The position numbers and the translations under genes were made by a program. From Cyclobacterium sp. 1_MG-2023 (GTDB lineage Bacteria > Bacteroidota > Bacteroidia > Cytophagales > Cyclobacteriaceae), in NCBI RefSeq assembly GCF_030546805.1, contig NZ_JAUOPC010000014.1, forward strand, positions 112,836 through 176,835: a DNA stretch of 64,000 nucleotides, given 5' to 3'. Below are positions 53,757 through 62,333 of the stretch, in pieces; position 1 is the first letter of the stretch, and each line of letters starts with the position of its first letter. The notes beneath the pieces are model-generated. The model saw only the letters and a list, made by a program, of their open reading frames with translations, ran no database searches and was not told the origin of the DNA.

Positions 53757-54539
53757 ATGCCAAAACCAACCTCTATAAAATCCCGCTCACAGTCGTTTTT
53801 TATTGAAATCGGCGACTTAACACTTTTCGCCGGACAATTTTTCAAAGAAGCATTCAGTCTTCCTTTTGAGTTTAAGGAGCTGGTGCGCCAATGCTATAAT
53901 GTTGGTAACCGTTCCTTACTATTGGTGGGCGTAACCGGATTTATTTTAGGTCTTGTTTTTACCCTCCAGTCCCGCCCTACATTAATGGAGTTTGGTGCAG
54001 AATCCTGGATGCCTTCTATGGTAGGAATATCAATTGTCAGAGAAATAGGTCCGGTGATCATTGCCCTGATATGCGCCGGAAGGGTAGGCTCAGGGATAGG
54101 CGCAGAACTAGGGTCTATGCGCGTTACAGAACAAATAGACGCCATGGAGGTTTCCGGAAACAATCCTTTTAAATACCTGGTGGTTACCCGTATTCTGGCC
54201 ACTACATTGATGTTGCCCTTATTGATTATAACAGGAGATGTCATTGCACTTTTGGGCTCTGCCATTATTGAAAACCTAAAAGGAAATGTCTCTTTTGTTC
54301 TTTATTTTAATCAGGTTTTTGATGCGCTCAAATATAGTGACATCATCCCCGCCACCATAAAATCCATTTTCTTCGGTTTTGCCATTGGACTGGTGGGATG
54401 TTATAAGGGTTACAATTGCTCCAAAGGAACCGTAGGTGTGGGAGAAGCCTCCAATTCAGCAGTTGTTTATACTTCTATGTTGTTATTTGTCATTGATTTT
54501 ATTGCCGTCTTTGTTTCTGATATATTTTTCGAAATTTAA
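53757..54539 (+). CDS. mlaE: MlaE-family lipid ABC transporter permease
   Basis: The 260-residue permease has the five- to six-segment MlaE fold. GVTGFILGLVFTLQSRPTLMEFGAE, SMVGISIVREIGPVIIALICAGRVGSGIGAELGSMRVTEQIDAMEV and NCSKGTVGVGEASNSAVVYTSM are diagnostic. With MlaF and MlaD it moves phospholipids between the inner and outer membranes. It is the first gene of a tight operon; the next start codon follows its stop directly. Confidence 0.95.
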   Translation: MPKPTSIKSRSQSFFIEIGDLTLFAGQFFKEAFSLPFEFKELVRQCYNVGNRSLLLVGVTGFILGLVFTLQSRPTLMEFGAESWMPSMVGISIVREIGPVIIALICAGRVGSGIGAELGSMRVTEQIDAMEVSGNNPFKYLVVTRILATTLMLPLLIITGDVIALLGSAIIENLKGNVSFVLYFNQVFDALKYSDIIPATIKSIFFGFAIGLVGCYKGYNCSKGTVGVGEASNSAVVYTSMLLFVIDFIAVFVSDIFFEI

Positions 54540-55292
54540 ATGGATGCTACAAAAAAAATAAACCCTGTTTTAGAATTAAAAAGCCTTCACAAAAGTTTTG
54601 GTGACAACCATGTACTCAAAGATTTTAACCTGAAACTTTTTGAAGGAGAAAACCTGGTAGTGATGGGGAAATCGGGTTCCGGGAAATCGGTAATGATCAA
54701 ATGTCTGGTAGGACTAATTCAGCCTGACAGTGGAAGCATTACCATTAAAAACCATGACATCACCAGCATAGGACATAGCGAATTGGATCTTCTCCGTACA
54801 GAAATAGGATTCCTATTCCAAGGCAGTGCCTTGTACGACTCCATGACTGTCCGTGAAAACTTAGAATTTCCACTCAGGCGTCAAACACATAAAATACAGG
54901 ATTTTGAAAGTAAAGAAATTCTGGTCAAAGAAGCATTGGAAAATGTGGGGCTGGCACACACCTTGGATTTGATGCCTGCAGAGCTTTCCGGAGGTATGCA
55001 ACGAAGGGTGGCTTTGGCAAGGGCATTAATCCTAAAACCAAAAATCATCATTTATGACGAGCCAACAACGGGCCTAGATCCCATTACAGCCAAAGAGATT
55101 ATAGCCTTAATGCGTAATATTCAAAAAAAATACCATACCTCTTCACTTATCATTACACACGATGTGGATTGTGCTAGGGTTATCTCCAACCGGATGATTT
55201 TGCTGGTTGATGGTACCAATTATGCTGAAGGAACCTTTGAGGAACTTTCAAATGCAAAAGATCCAAAAATTCAGGCATTCTTTAAAAACTAA
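54540..55292 (+). CDS. mlaF: MlaF-like lipid ABC transporter ATPase
   Basis: A 250-residue ABC ATPase with Walker A MGKSGSGKSVMIKCL (about residues 41-55), Q-loop FLFQGSALYDSMTV, signature ELSGGMQRRVALAR, Walker B IIIYDEPTTGLDP and switch histidine in SLIITHDVDCARV. The S-G-S-G-K-S-V sequence and the G-S-A-L-Y-D-S segment are typical of MlaF. The gene abuts mlaE without a gap and precedes mlaD by 4 bp. Confidence 0.95.
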   Translation: MDATKKINPVLELKSLHKSFGDNHVLKDFNLKLFEGENLVVMGKSGSGKSVMIKCLVGLIQPDSGSITIKNHDITSIGHSELDLLRTEIGFLFQGSALYDSMTVRENLEFPLRRQTHKIQDFESKEILVKEALENVGLAHTLDLMPAELSGGMQRRVALARALILKPKIIIYDEPTTGLDPITAKEIIALMRNIQKKYHTSSLIITHDVDCARVISNRMILLVDGTNYAEGTFEELSNAKDPKIQAFFKN

Positions 55293-55296
55293 TAGT

Positions 55297-56274
55297 ATGG
55301 GAAAATCTAATGCATACAAAGCAAAAGTAGGCCTATTTGTGGTAATAGGAACTGTGCTCCTTATTGCAATCCTCTATTCAATAGGAAAACGCCAACATAT
55401 CTTCAGCAGAAACATTCAACTCTACGCTGTTTTTGACAATGTAAATGGTCTGCAAACCGGAAACAATGTGCGCTATTCAGGAATTGATGTAGGTACGGTT
55501 AGTAAAATAGTAATGCTTGATGAAAGAAACATTGTTCTTCAGTTGATGGTAGAGGATAAAATTTCCAGATTCATCAAAGAGGATGCCATTGCTTTTATCG
55601 GATCAGACGGATTGGTAGGGAGTATGGTAGTCAACATTGTCCCCGGGAAAATGCAAAATGCAAAAACCATTATCTCGGGAGACACCATTCAGACCTATAG
55701 TAAAGTTGGGACGGATGACATGCTTTCTACCTTAAATACTACCAACGAAAACGCTGCATTGCTGACAAGCGATCTATTGTAGATAACCAATAAAATTCTG
55801 GAAGGAAAAGGAACCTTAGGCACACTACTGAGCGATACCCTATTGGCCCAGGACATCCGAAAATCAATTATCGAACTTAAAAAAACGACCCAAAGCACTT
55901 CTGCATTGGTCACCAAAATCAATTCAATAGTCGGAAAGGTGAATTATGATGAAAGTGCTGCTGCTGTTTTGTTAAGCGACACGGTTTCTACCAACCAATT
56001 GAAAACAGTATTTGAAAACTTGGAAAAATCCAGTCAAGACATTAAAAGTGTCAGCCAAAACCTGGAAAAATACCTCAAAGAGATAAGCGCGGGAGAAGGT
56101 ACTATCAATCATTTAATACAAGATAAGGCTATGGCCGGGCAACTTGACAGCACCATGATTAATGTCAAAGAAGCTGCAGAAAAATTGAATGAAAACATGG
56201 AAGCCCTTCGACAAAACTTCCTTTTCCGCAGGTATTTCAAAAAACAAGAGCGGGAGAAAAAGAAGAAACCTTAA
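55297..56274 (+). pseudogene. mlaD: MlaD-like lipid-binding protein interrupted by an in-frame TAG
   Basis: The frame from ATG 55297 encodes an N-terminal anchor (VGLFVVIGTVLLIAILYSIG) and an MCE domain (about residues 40-125; LQTGNNVRYSGIDVGTVSKI, AFIGSDGLVGSMVVNIVPG). At codon 162 it meets TAG (55780-55782). The same frame continues without another stop to 56274, and the continuation (ITNKILEGKGTLGTLLSDTL...) is the helical tail normal for MlaD proteins. One base change would restore a 325-residue protein. It may be a real nonsense mutation, a read-through case or a sequence error. The truncated product keeps the whole MCE domain, so partial function is conceivable. Confidence 0.85.
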
Positions 56275-56280
56275 CCCCAA

Positions 56281-57081
56281 TTATAACAGAGACTTGTTTC
56301 CTTCGATATAAGCCATTAATTCAGACGCTTTATTGAAAACTTTCTTAATGTTCCCATTTTTATCGATCACCAAGTGGGTGGGGTATAACCTTAACTTCAA
56401 CCGGTCTTCTATCAATTCTTTTTGTTCGGGAAAGACCACATAATCAAAGCTTCTCTTATTCAAAAAGTCGTCCAGTGAAGTTCGAGTATCTGTGGCCAAA
56501 CTTAAAAATTGTATACCACTTTCATTGCGGTATTTATAAACAAACTTATTCAATTCAGGCATCTCAGCTATACAAGGTTTGCAGGAAATAAACCAGGTTT
56601 TAATTACCGTGATTTTTCCTATTAGGCTTTCATTGTCGTACTGCTGCCCATCGATAGCTGTTAAGTCAATTATTGGGAATTTTTCACCTTCCATTTCAAA
56701 ATATCCTAAAGCCAATTCCGCAGAATTCTTGATGGTTCCTGAAATGGTTTTATCTGCACCTTCAGGCAATTTAACTAGTTTGTAGGTAATGGAATCTGAC
56801 TTGGCTTTCATCTTGCCCTCAATGCCAATAAAATCTCCACTTATTAACTTTTTCAAAAACGTGCTTTTTGAGATTGCTTTTGCATTTTCATCAAGCGCAA
56901 TAAAATCCGAGGATAAAGAGATATTGGAATAATGGTAATTCCACCAGGTACTAAAGTCAGCTGTCAACGCTTCTATGTTCTCAAGCCCTTGCATTTCCTT
57001 GTCAAGGTTTTTACCTGATTTCTTATTACAAGAAGCACAAGTAATAATGATCAATAATAACATGAGCGATATGTTCTTCAC
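56281..57081 (-). CDS. TlpA-like thioredoxin-fold lipoprotein
   Basis: The 266-residue protein has a lipoprotein signal (CASC, cysteine about residue 18), an unassigned N-terminal region (about 20-135), and a thioredoxin-fold domain of the TlpA/ResA type with active site C-K-P-C in WFISCKPCIAEMPEL. YPTHLVIDKNGNIKKV holds the cis-proline loop. Family members reduce disulfides or act in cytochrome maturation in the periplasm. The gene converges on mlaD with only a 6-bp gap. Confidence 0.9.
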   Translation of the reverse strand: MKNISLMLLLIIITCASCNKKSGKNLDKEMQGLENIEALTADFSTWWNYHYSNISLSSDFIALDENAKAISKSTFLKKLISGDFIGIEGKMKAKSDSITYKLVKLPEGADKTISGTIKNSAELALGYFEMEGEKFPIIDLTAIDGQQYDNESLIGKITVIKTWFISCKPCIAEMPELNKFVYKYRNESGIQFLSLATDTRTSLDDFLNKRSFDYVVFPEQKELIEDRLKLRLYPTHLVIDKNGNIKKVFNKASELMAYIEGNKSLL

Positions 57082-57213
57082 AACTTATTGGTTGATAATA
57101 AGTTTAATATAAAAAAAATAAAAATACAATAAAACTAAACACGTCTTTTTTAACCTGATTAAATAGTTGTGTTAAGGTTTTGCCTGTAGTGCGGTTCCCT
57201 CCGGTTTCAAAAT

Positions 57214-58014
57214 TTATATACCTTTCTTACTATTGTTTTCAATTGAATTCACAGCTATTCTAAACCCTAAATCATCTATTTTAAAGGAGTAGGGATGGCT
57301 TCTTCTTCTTGTGGTTGCCATTACACTTCTTTCTACATCGCACCAGCCACCACCACGAAAAACCCGATAGGAACCATAAACGGTTTCATCATAAATATCC
57401 GAACACCATTCCCAAACATTTCCAAGCATGTCATAAAGTCCCCAAGAATTGGGTTGCTTTTGTCCAACTTCCTGAGTACGATTGTCGGCATTTTTTTTAT
57501 ACCAGGCAATCTTCTCTAATTCTCCGTACCTGGTATTTTTTTCGCCAGCCTGGCAGGCATATTGCCACTCAGCTTCAGTAGGAAGCCGAAATCCGCTTGC
57601 CTTGGCATCAAAGCTTACCATTTTTGAGGTATTATCAATGACATAGCATTGGCTTTTCGCCAATTTCTCAGACAGTTTATTACAAAATTTAACAGCTTCA
57701 ATCCAAGAAAGAGTCTCAACAGGTAACTTTTCACCTTTGAAAGTAGCCGGATTTTCATTCATTATTGCAGCATACAAGTACTGAGTAACTGGAAATTTGG
57801 AGAGTCTAAAAGATTCAATTTCACGAGTCCAAACTTTTTTTACCCGGTCGTCTCTCATTTCCACAGTACCTTTTGGAATCGTGACAAATAAATTTTCAAT
57901 TTTTTTCTTGTCTACGTTTTTCTTATCTATTTCCACGCTACTTTTTGGATTAAGGACCTTCTTAAATATTGACTTGGTTTTTAAATCGATCGAAAAGGTT
58001 GATGGATAATTCAG
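57214..58014 (-). CDS. SUMF1/formylglycine-generating-enzyme-like domain protein
   Basis: The C-terminal 200 residues form an FGE-sulfatase (SUMF1) domain: FVTIPKGTVEM, ENPATFKGEKLPVETLSWIEAVKFCNKLS, GFRLPTEAEWQYACQAG, WGLYDMLGNVWEWCSD and RVFRGGGWCD...LGFRIA. No sulfatase is near, and many Bacteroidota proteins of this type are not sulfatase activators. The start is unclear. The frame is open to 58098, 137 bp into the upstream gene; ATG 58014 (overlap 53 bp) is used here. The N-terminus would lack a typical signal peptide, so location is uncertain. Confidence 0.8.
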   Translation of the reverse strand: MNYPSTFSIDLKTKSIFKKVLNPKSSVEIDKKNVDKKKIENLFVTIPKGTVEMRDDRVKKVWTREIESFRLSKFPVTQYLYAAIMNENPATFKGEKLPVETLSWIEAVKFCNKLSEKLAKSQCYVIDNTSKMVSFDAKASGFRLPTEAEWQYACQAGEKNTRYGELEKIAWYKKNADNRTQEVGQKQPNSWGLYDMLGNVWEWCSDIYDETVYGSYRVFRGGGWCDVERSVMATTRRRSHPYSFKIDDLGFRIAVNSIENNSKKGI

Positions 58015-58528
58015 CATAAAGATTGATGGCAATAAAAATGGGTACATCCATATTATTATATTGCTCATCAGGAAGTTCGGAGGCAATTGCTCCAGCAATG
58101 AGTCCCATGCTCACTTCTCTAAACTGATCCATCGCTGAAAAAACCTCACAAAGCGTTTCAGATTCACAAACTGATTTTAAACATTCAAAATATTTACTAT
58201 CATGGTTAAATTCATAAACTCCGTCATTATTTTTCCAAATATCCTGAAAAAAGGGTTTATTTCTATTGATGTTCAGAAATTCTGCTAACCCTGATGTGAC
58301 AAAAAAGTCAGGAGGCAAAGACATACTACTCCTATCCATCAAAAACTTTTTATAATTAATTTCGCCGTAATGTTTTAGAAGTTGATCATTAAACTTCTCT
58401 ACTACAACCGCTACAAATTCAGACTGCTGTTTATCCAAACATTCAAGAGATTTAATCTGTTGTGAATTTCCGGATGAATTAAACAAAACTAAGAAAGCCA
58501 AGGTAGCAAAGACTTGTAGTGTTTTCAT
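57962..58528 (-). CDS. Exported protein of unknown function
   Basis: The 188-residue protein has a signal peptide (MKTLQVFATLAFLVLFNSSGNSQ). The rest is helical, with two cysteine-bearing stretches (CLDKQQSEF; CLKSVCESETLCEVF) that could form disulfides. I recognise no family. Its 3' end overlaps the SUMF1-domain gene in another frame, which suggests co-translation and a shared role. Confidence 0.7.
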   Translation of the reverse strand: MKTLQVFATLAFLVLFNSSGNSQQIKSLECLDKQQSEFVAVVVEKFNDQLLKHYGEINYKKFLMDRSSMSLPPDFFVTSGLAEFLNINRNKPFFQDIWKNNDGVYEFNHDSKYFECLKSVCESETLCEVFSAMDQFREVSMGLIAGAIASELPDEQYNNMDVPIFIAINLYAELSINLFDRFKNQVNI

Positions 58529-58631
58529 AATATTCAGTTACTGAATTAGATAGACCAAGGCAGAATTAATTAATCCTTTCTAAAAATAGTAATATAAAAG
58601 CAAAGCATCAACCTCCTAATCCTTAGGCACA

Positions 58632-59315
58632 TCAAGAAATCAACCTTAAGGCCTCCCTATGGCTCAAGGGACTTAAGGGCGTCTTCTTAACAAATTCCTG
58701 TACCCAGATAGGATTGATACGACTGTATTCCCTCAATACCCAGCCTATGGCTTTATTGATAAAAAATTCATTCGACCCTGATAAATGGTGAATGCATTGT
58801 TCCAAAAGATCAAGATCCATTTTCTCTTTGTACTTCAACTGAAACAGTAGTGTACTTCTTTGCAGCCAAATATTATTGGACTTCAACCACTTGTCTATGT
58901 GTTGTTGCCTTTCTTCCGGAAAAAGCAGGAAATAATAGCCCATCAATTTATTGGCAATCAAATCCACCGTATCCCACCAGGATTGATGAGATACCATGTG
59001 CACATAAAGATGGATAACCTCTTTCTCTGTGACTTTCAGGTATTTCAAGGCTAGTTCCTGGGCAAAATAATGAAACTCGCGCTCCTCCCGACGCCATAAA
59101 ACCTTTACCAATTCATGCAATTCTGACTTTGGCGGAAGCATGGCTTTTTGTAAAAAGGGCTTTTGCAGGACTCTTCTATGCTGGGTAGAAATCCCAAAAA
59201 ACCGGAATTGATGCCGCAGGTAAGCGGCTTGTTGCATCGCCAGTTCACTATTCGCATTCCTGCTAAATTCTTGTTCTAAGACAGCAATGTATTCAAGGGT
59301 TTCGTTGGATAGCAT
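58632..59315 (-). CDS. AlkD-like DNA alkylation repair protein
   Basis: The 227-residue, all-helical HEAT-like protein matches the DNA alkylation repair (AlkD) family. MAMQQAAYLRHQFRFFGI-like start (residues about 20-40), VKVLWRREEREFHYFAQELA, SHQSWWDTVDLIANKLMG (the conserved W-D-x-V-D segment with the DNA-contacting tryptophan-aspartate pair), and FINKAIGWVLREYSRINP are recognisable. AlkD removes positively charged alkylated bases such as 7-methylguanine and 3-methyladenine. The gene is alone on the minus strand. Confidence 0.92.
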   Translation of the reverse strand: MLSNETLEYIAVLEQEFSRNANSELAMQQAAYLRHQFRFFGISTQHRRVLQKPFLQKAMLPPKSELHELVKVLWRREEREFHYFAQELALKYLKVTEKEVIHLYVHMVSHQSWWDTVDLIANKLMGYYFLLFPEERQQHIDKWLKSNNIWLQRSTLLFQLKYKEKMDLDLLEQCIHHLSGSNEFFINKAIGWVLREYSRINPIWVQEFVKKTPLSPLSHREALRLIS

Positions 59316-59377
59316 TTGATGGAATATTTGTGTTGTGTTGCGGGAGGATAATTAGTAAACGTGGTCCTTTTAATCCT

Positions 59378-59439
59378 ACCTGGTCTAAGTTTAGCGAAGC
59401 GTAACTTAGACCCAAAATAAGGAAAGTTTTCAACTTTCG
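59378..59439. repeat. Two-hairpin REP-like repeat, copy 1
   Basis: The 62-bp unit has arms ggtctaagtt and aacttagacc around tagcgaagcgt, then a second hairpin gaaagtt-ttc-aactttc. It recurs at 61441-61502, 63271-63330 and 63502-63560. Confidence 0.85.
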
Positions 59440-59494
59440 TAAAATAATCACCAGGTTGCCGTCAAAGCTAAAATAGGTAGGGACCCCAAGTAAA

Positions 59495-59528
59495 CTTCGA
59501 CTCCGCTGACTTCAACAGGCTCAGCCAC
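59495..59528. repeat. Palindromic cttcga/ggctcagcc repeat, copy 1
   Basis: The segment cttcgactccgctgactt...caggctcagcca belongs to the family seen intact at 63386-63459, where both arms are present. Here the halves are compressed. Confidence 0.6.
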
Positions 59529-59802
59529 CGTTGCCGAATTACCCAATTTTCATCAGCTAAAACAGGAGGCAATTAAAAATTGTTCTCACTTTACCTTTTC
59601 AGAGTTTAGACCAAAATAATCGATCAAAGAAACTAATCAATAGGAATGGGCTTTAGCCCATTTATAGGGTCAAATCGCATCACCCGGCTTTAGCCAAAAT
59701 TTAGAGGACATAAGGGTTTTATTAAATCTTAATTCAAGAGGTCAATATGCTCTGGAATATCCAATGCTCATAATCATTATTTAATAAGGTTATTTTTAAA
59801 TT

Positions 59803-60026
59803 CCGCCTTGTAGATTTTCGGCGTAAAGAAATTTAAGCAGGGTATGGCAAGGGCACAGGCATGTTTGACCTTGATGTGAGCAATAACTACCGGAAATGCA
59901 AGCTGAATAGCTCAAACCTAAAATACCAGAGTTTGCCTGTGTGCGGGTGGCCTTAAATTTTAGCTGAAAAGATACTCAGCGGCGGGGTTTTTTGGTTACT
60001 TTTTTGACCTGTAGCAAAAAAGTAAC
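59803..60026. repeat. Long foldback repeat, copy 1 (about 220 bp)
   Basis: The unit runs from ccgccttgtagattttcgg to the hairpin at 59995-60026. Inside, aaatttaag...gggcacaggca (59831-59861) is inverted to tgcctgtgtgcgggtggcc...aaattt (59935-59960). The last part is a perfect 12-bp hairpin (gttacttttttg, 59995-60006, with caaaaaagtaac, 60015-60026). The second copy is at 63715-63925. Confidence 0.85.
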
Positions 60027-60178
60027 AATGGTCTTAATCAATGACTTGGTATAGAAATATCGGAATTGTAAAGCCACAAATCCCCTTTAGCTTGCATGGC
60101 CCAGCCACTCCCCGTAGTTGAAAAATTGCATTAGTAAATTGATACAAAACCTTCGGATTGATCAGTTATAACCAAGCA

Positions 60179-61423
60179 CTATTCCTTGTCTAAAGATTTT
60201 TCAATTTGCTTTTTAAATTCACTATTGTTTACTGCATGATCAATATTAAAATAAAGGGTTTTTGTTTCTTGTCCTTCTTTTTCCATATCTAGCATGTCAA
60301 GAAAATAACCATTTGAATAATCACCAGACCCCATAGTCCCAATGTTTTCTCCGAATATATAGCTAATAATCGTCTGACCATCAATTGGGCTAAGAACAAA
60401 ATAAGAATGTGTATTTGATCCTGTTCCACTCCACAATATGGCATCTACGATCATTCTTGATTTTACAGAGGGGAAATAACTTCTATCATCGTTAATTTTC
60501 CATAAAGAAAAACCCTCTTCCATAAGGGCTGTAAAGTTTACTGGGTTGGATTTTAAAAGCTCTTTACTTAGCATCAATGCTTTATCATAATTCTTATCGC
60601 CCACTAACTCCATTATTTCACGCTCCTTCTCGACATTTTTATAGGGGTGATAATTCTGATTGTTCGTAAAACCAATCATTAAAGCAATGATTTCATTGTT
60701 TTTCAAGGACTTATCATGACTTTGAAATCGGTCCAGCAACGTTTCGTAGTAAAATTCAGATTGAGGGCTTGCTGATTCTGCTAGATAAAATTGAAAGTCC
60801 CGGTGATAATCAAAATATATTTCTCTAATATTCAGACTTTTATCAAAATTAAAGCTAACAGTATCGTTTACACCTTTAGAGTTAGAGATCAAAATATTCA
60901 CAATTCCCTCTTGACTTTTTTTCAAAGAATTAATTTCTGTTCCTTTTTCCCAGTACAGATAAATTAATGCTTTTGCATCATTTAAGTCGGAAACAATAAA
61001 TGGTGCAGACGCTGTTCCTTTACCAAATCGCTTTACAGCATTATATATCATTTGTGTTTTATCCCAAGAAGAGGTAATATTTTCTTCTTTCTCTTGCCCT
61101 AGTTGCGCTATTGCATAGTAAGTTAAGGCAGTTAAATTAATTGGGTTAAAATCAAGTATTTCAGAACATACCTTCTCAATCTCTGGGAATGCATCATTTC
61201 GTTCAAGGTTTTGTAAGTCCTCTAATACTCCATCGTTTTGGTTCATTTTAGCGACATCTCTATAATGAAATAATAAATCCATCACTTCATAATCAGTCAG
61301 TGTAGAATCACAATTACCGAATCTTTCCGATAAATTTAGATCATTCGATTGGCCAAACCCTTGAAGTCCAAAAAGTATTAATAATCCAGTAATTAATATT
61401 TTATGCATTGCCTTTCTTTTCAT
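60179..61423 (-). CDS. Secreted protein with two repeated DUF4919-like domains
   Basis: The 414-residue protein has a signal peptide (cut after LQGFGQ). It contains two similar halves. LDFNPINLTALTYYAIAQLG, KTQMIYNAVKRFGKGTASAPFIVSDLNDAKAL and VSFNFDKSLN in the first match LKSNPVNFTALMEEGFSL, KSRMIVDAILWSGTGSNTHSYFVLSPIDGQTI and LYFNIDHAVN in the second, at about 165-residue spacing. Each half starts with a TPR-like helix pair. I believe the family is DUF4919, a Bacteroidota family of unknown role, but am not certain. The gene is flanked on both sides by repeat clusters. Confidence 0.7.
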   Translation of the reverse strand: MKRKAMHKILITGLLILFGLQGFGQSNDLNLSERFGNCDSTLTDYEVMDLLFHYRDVAKMNQNDGVLEDLQNLERNDAFPEIEKVCSEILDFNPINLTALTYYAIAQLGQEKEENITSSWDKTQMIYNAVKRFGKGTASAPFIVSDLNDAKALIYLYWEKGTEINSLKKSQEGIVNILISNSKGVNDTVSFNFDKSLNIREIYFDYHRDFQFYLAESASPQSEFYYETLLDRFQSHDKSLKNNEIIALMIGFTNNQNYHPYKNVEKEREIMELVGDKNYDKALMLSKELLKSNPVNFTALMEEGFSLWKINDDRSYFPSVKSRMIVDAILWSGTGSNTHSYFVLSPIDGQTIISYIFGENIGTMGSGDYSNGYFLDMLDMEKEGQETKTLYFNIDHAVNNSEFKKQIEKSLDKE

Positions 61424-61440
61424 TGTGTGTCATCTCTTCT

Positions 61441-61502
61441 ACCTGGTCTAAGTTTAGCGAAGCGTAACTTGGACCCAAAATCAGGTAAGTTTTCAACTTT
61501 CG
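61441..61502. repeat. Two-hairpin REP-like repeat, copy 2
   Basis: It is nearly identical to 59378-59439 (one changed base in the second arm of hairpin 1, two in the spacer). It lies 18 bp upstream of the duplicated-domain protein gene. Confidence 0.85.
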
Positions 61503-61544
61503 ATAATACTAAATATATGCCCCCCTAATTAAACCGGAGGCCGA

Positions 61545-61600
61545 TGTCTTCAGCAGGCTCAGCCAAATTTTTCTCCCGATGGCTGAGCGGAGTCGAAGCC
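61545..61600. repeat. Palindromic ggctcagcc/ggctgagcgg repeat, copy 2
   Basis: ggctcagcca (61556-61565) is inverted to tggctgag (61580-61587), followed by cggagtcgaagcc. It is the same family as at 59495 and 63386. Confidence 0.75.
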
Positions 61601-61665
61601 AAAGGGTTTCGCTATCCTACCTCCCCGTCTCCACTTCTAAACCGGTTACTAGAGAATACTTTTGA

Positions 61666-62166
61666 TTATTCAGACGCCCTTTGCCAGAGTCCACGATTAC
61701 TTTCTCTGGCATCACGTTCGTAGGACACAAAGGCATCCGCGTATTTCACATTGGGCGGAATCGTCAATACCCTCGCATATCCTTTTTTGATTAACTCTTC
61801 ATTGACAAAGGTTCCATCGGGCAAATAAACATAGGCAAGTACCCTGCCGTATCGGTCTAAACTGTCCACACCATATTCCAACCTAACCTCTTGATCGAAC
61901 AATAAGTCAGTAAGATAAGCCTTGGCTTCTTGTCCATAAAAGCCTATTTTCTTATAATTCCCTTTTCTTGTTTCAGGTGCATCTACTCCAATCAATCGGA
62001 TTTTCACTCCTTTTTTCGACCCATCCTCAGCCCAGAAGGTATCTCCATCCACTACTCTGGATACAGGCATCAAACCCGAAAGCTCAGCTTCTTCCTTACC
62101 GGAATTATAATAGGCAACGATTATTGAGACAAGAAGGATAAGAAGATATTTAAACGCTTTATTCAT
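61666..62166 (-). CDS. Thermonuclease (SNase-like) family nuclease
   Basis: The 166-residue protein has an N-terminal membrane or signal segment (YLLILLVSIIVAYYNSG) and a staphylococcal-nuclease fold: VVDGDTFWAEDG (calcium-binding aspartates), VKIRLIGVDAPETRKG (catalytic R and E), and DSLDRYGRVLAYVYLPDG with the second catalytic arginine. Thermonucleases cut DNA and RNA and are exported or anchored. The gene is single. Confidence 0.93.
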   Translation of the reverse strand: MNKAFKYLLILLVSIIVAYYNSGKEEAELSGLMPVSRVVDGDTFWAEDGSKKGVKIRLIGVDAPETRKGNYKKIGFYGQEAKAYLTDLLFDQEVRLEYGVDSLDRYGRVLAYVYLPDGTFVNEELIKKGYARVLTIPPNVKYADAFVSYERDARESNRGLWQRASE

Positions 62167-62260
62167 TTCAAAAAGCTTATCAAGATTTTATATTGAAGGC
62201 AAAAATACAGCTTCCTTATTATATATGCCTGATAAATGCCTGCATTAATTGCATTTCTTC

Positions 62261-62322
62261 AACCCGGATTAGACAATAAGATTTCCTGAGCTTTCAATGG
62301 GACGTTTGCAATCGCAAGAAAA
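62261..62322. repeat. Palindromic intergenic element, left-half copy C
   Basis: It starts aacccggattagacaataag and continues atttcctgagctttc as copy B, then gcaatcgcaagaaaat as copy A, but the right half and its inverted end are missing. It lies between the DHFR-like gene stop and the nuclease gene start, both on the minus strand. Confidence 0.75.
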
Positions 62323-62333
62323 TTAAATTTAAA

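Larger units (their letters stand above)
59316..60178. other. Repeat-rich intergenic region
   Basis: The longest gene-free stretch (863 bp) contains copies of three repeat families, listed separately (59378-59439, 59495-59528, 59803-60026). The rest, including 59540-59800, holds no frame or structure that I recognise. Confidence 0.7.

Noticed and set aside
53894..54265. 123-codon minus-strand frame inside mlaE
   Set aside because: Antisense of a well-conserved permease gene.
55207..55296. Earlier start for mlaD inside mlaF
   Set aside because: It would overlap mlaF by 86 bp and add a polar leader before the membrane anchor; ATG 55297 is better placed.
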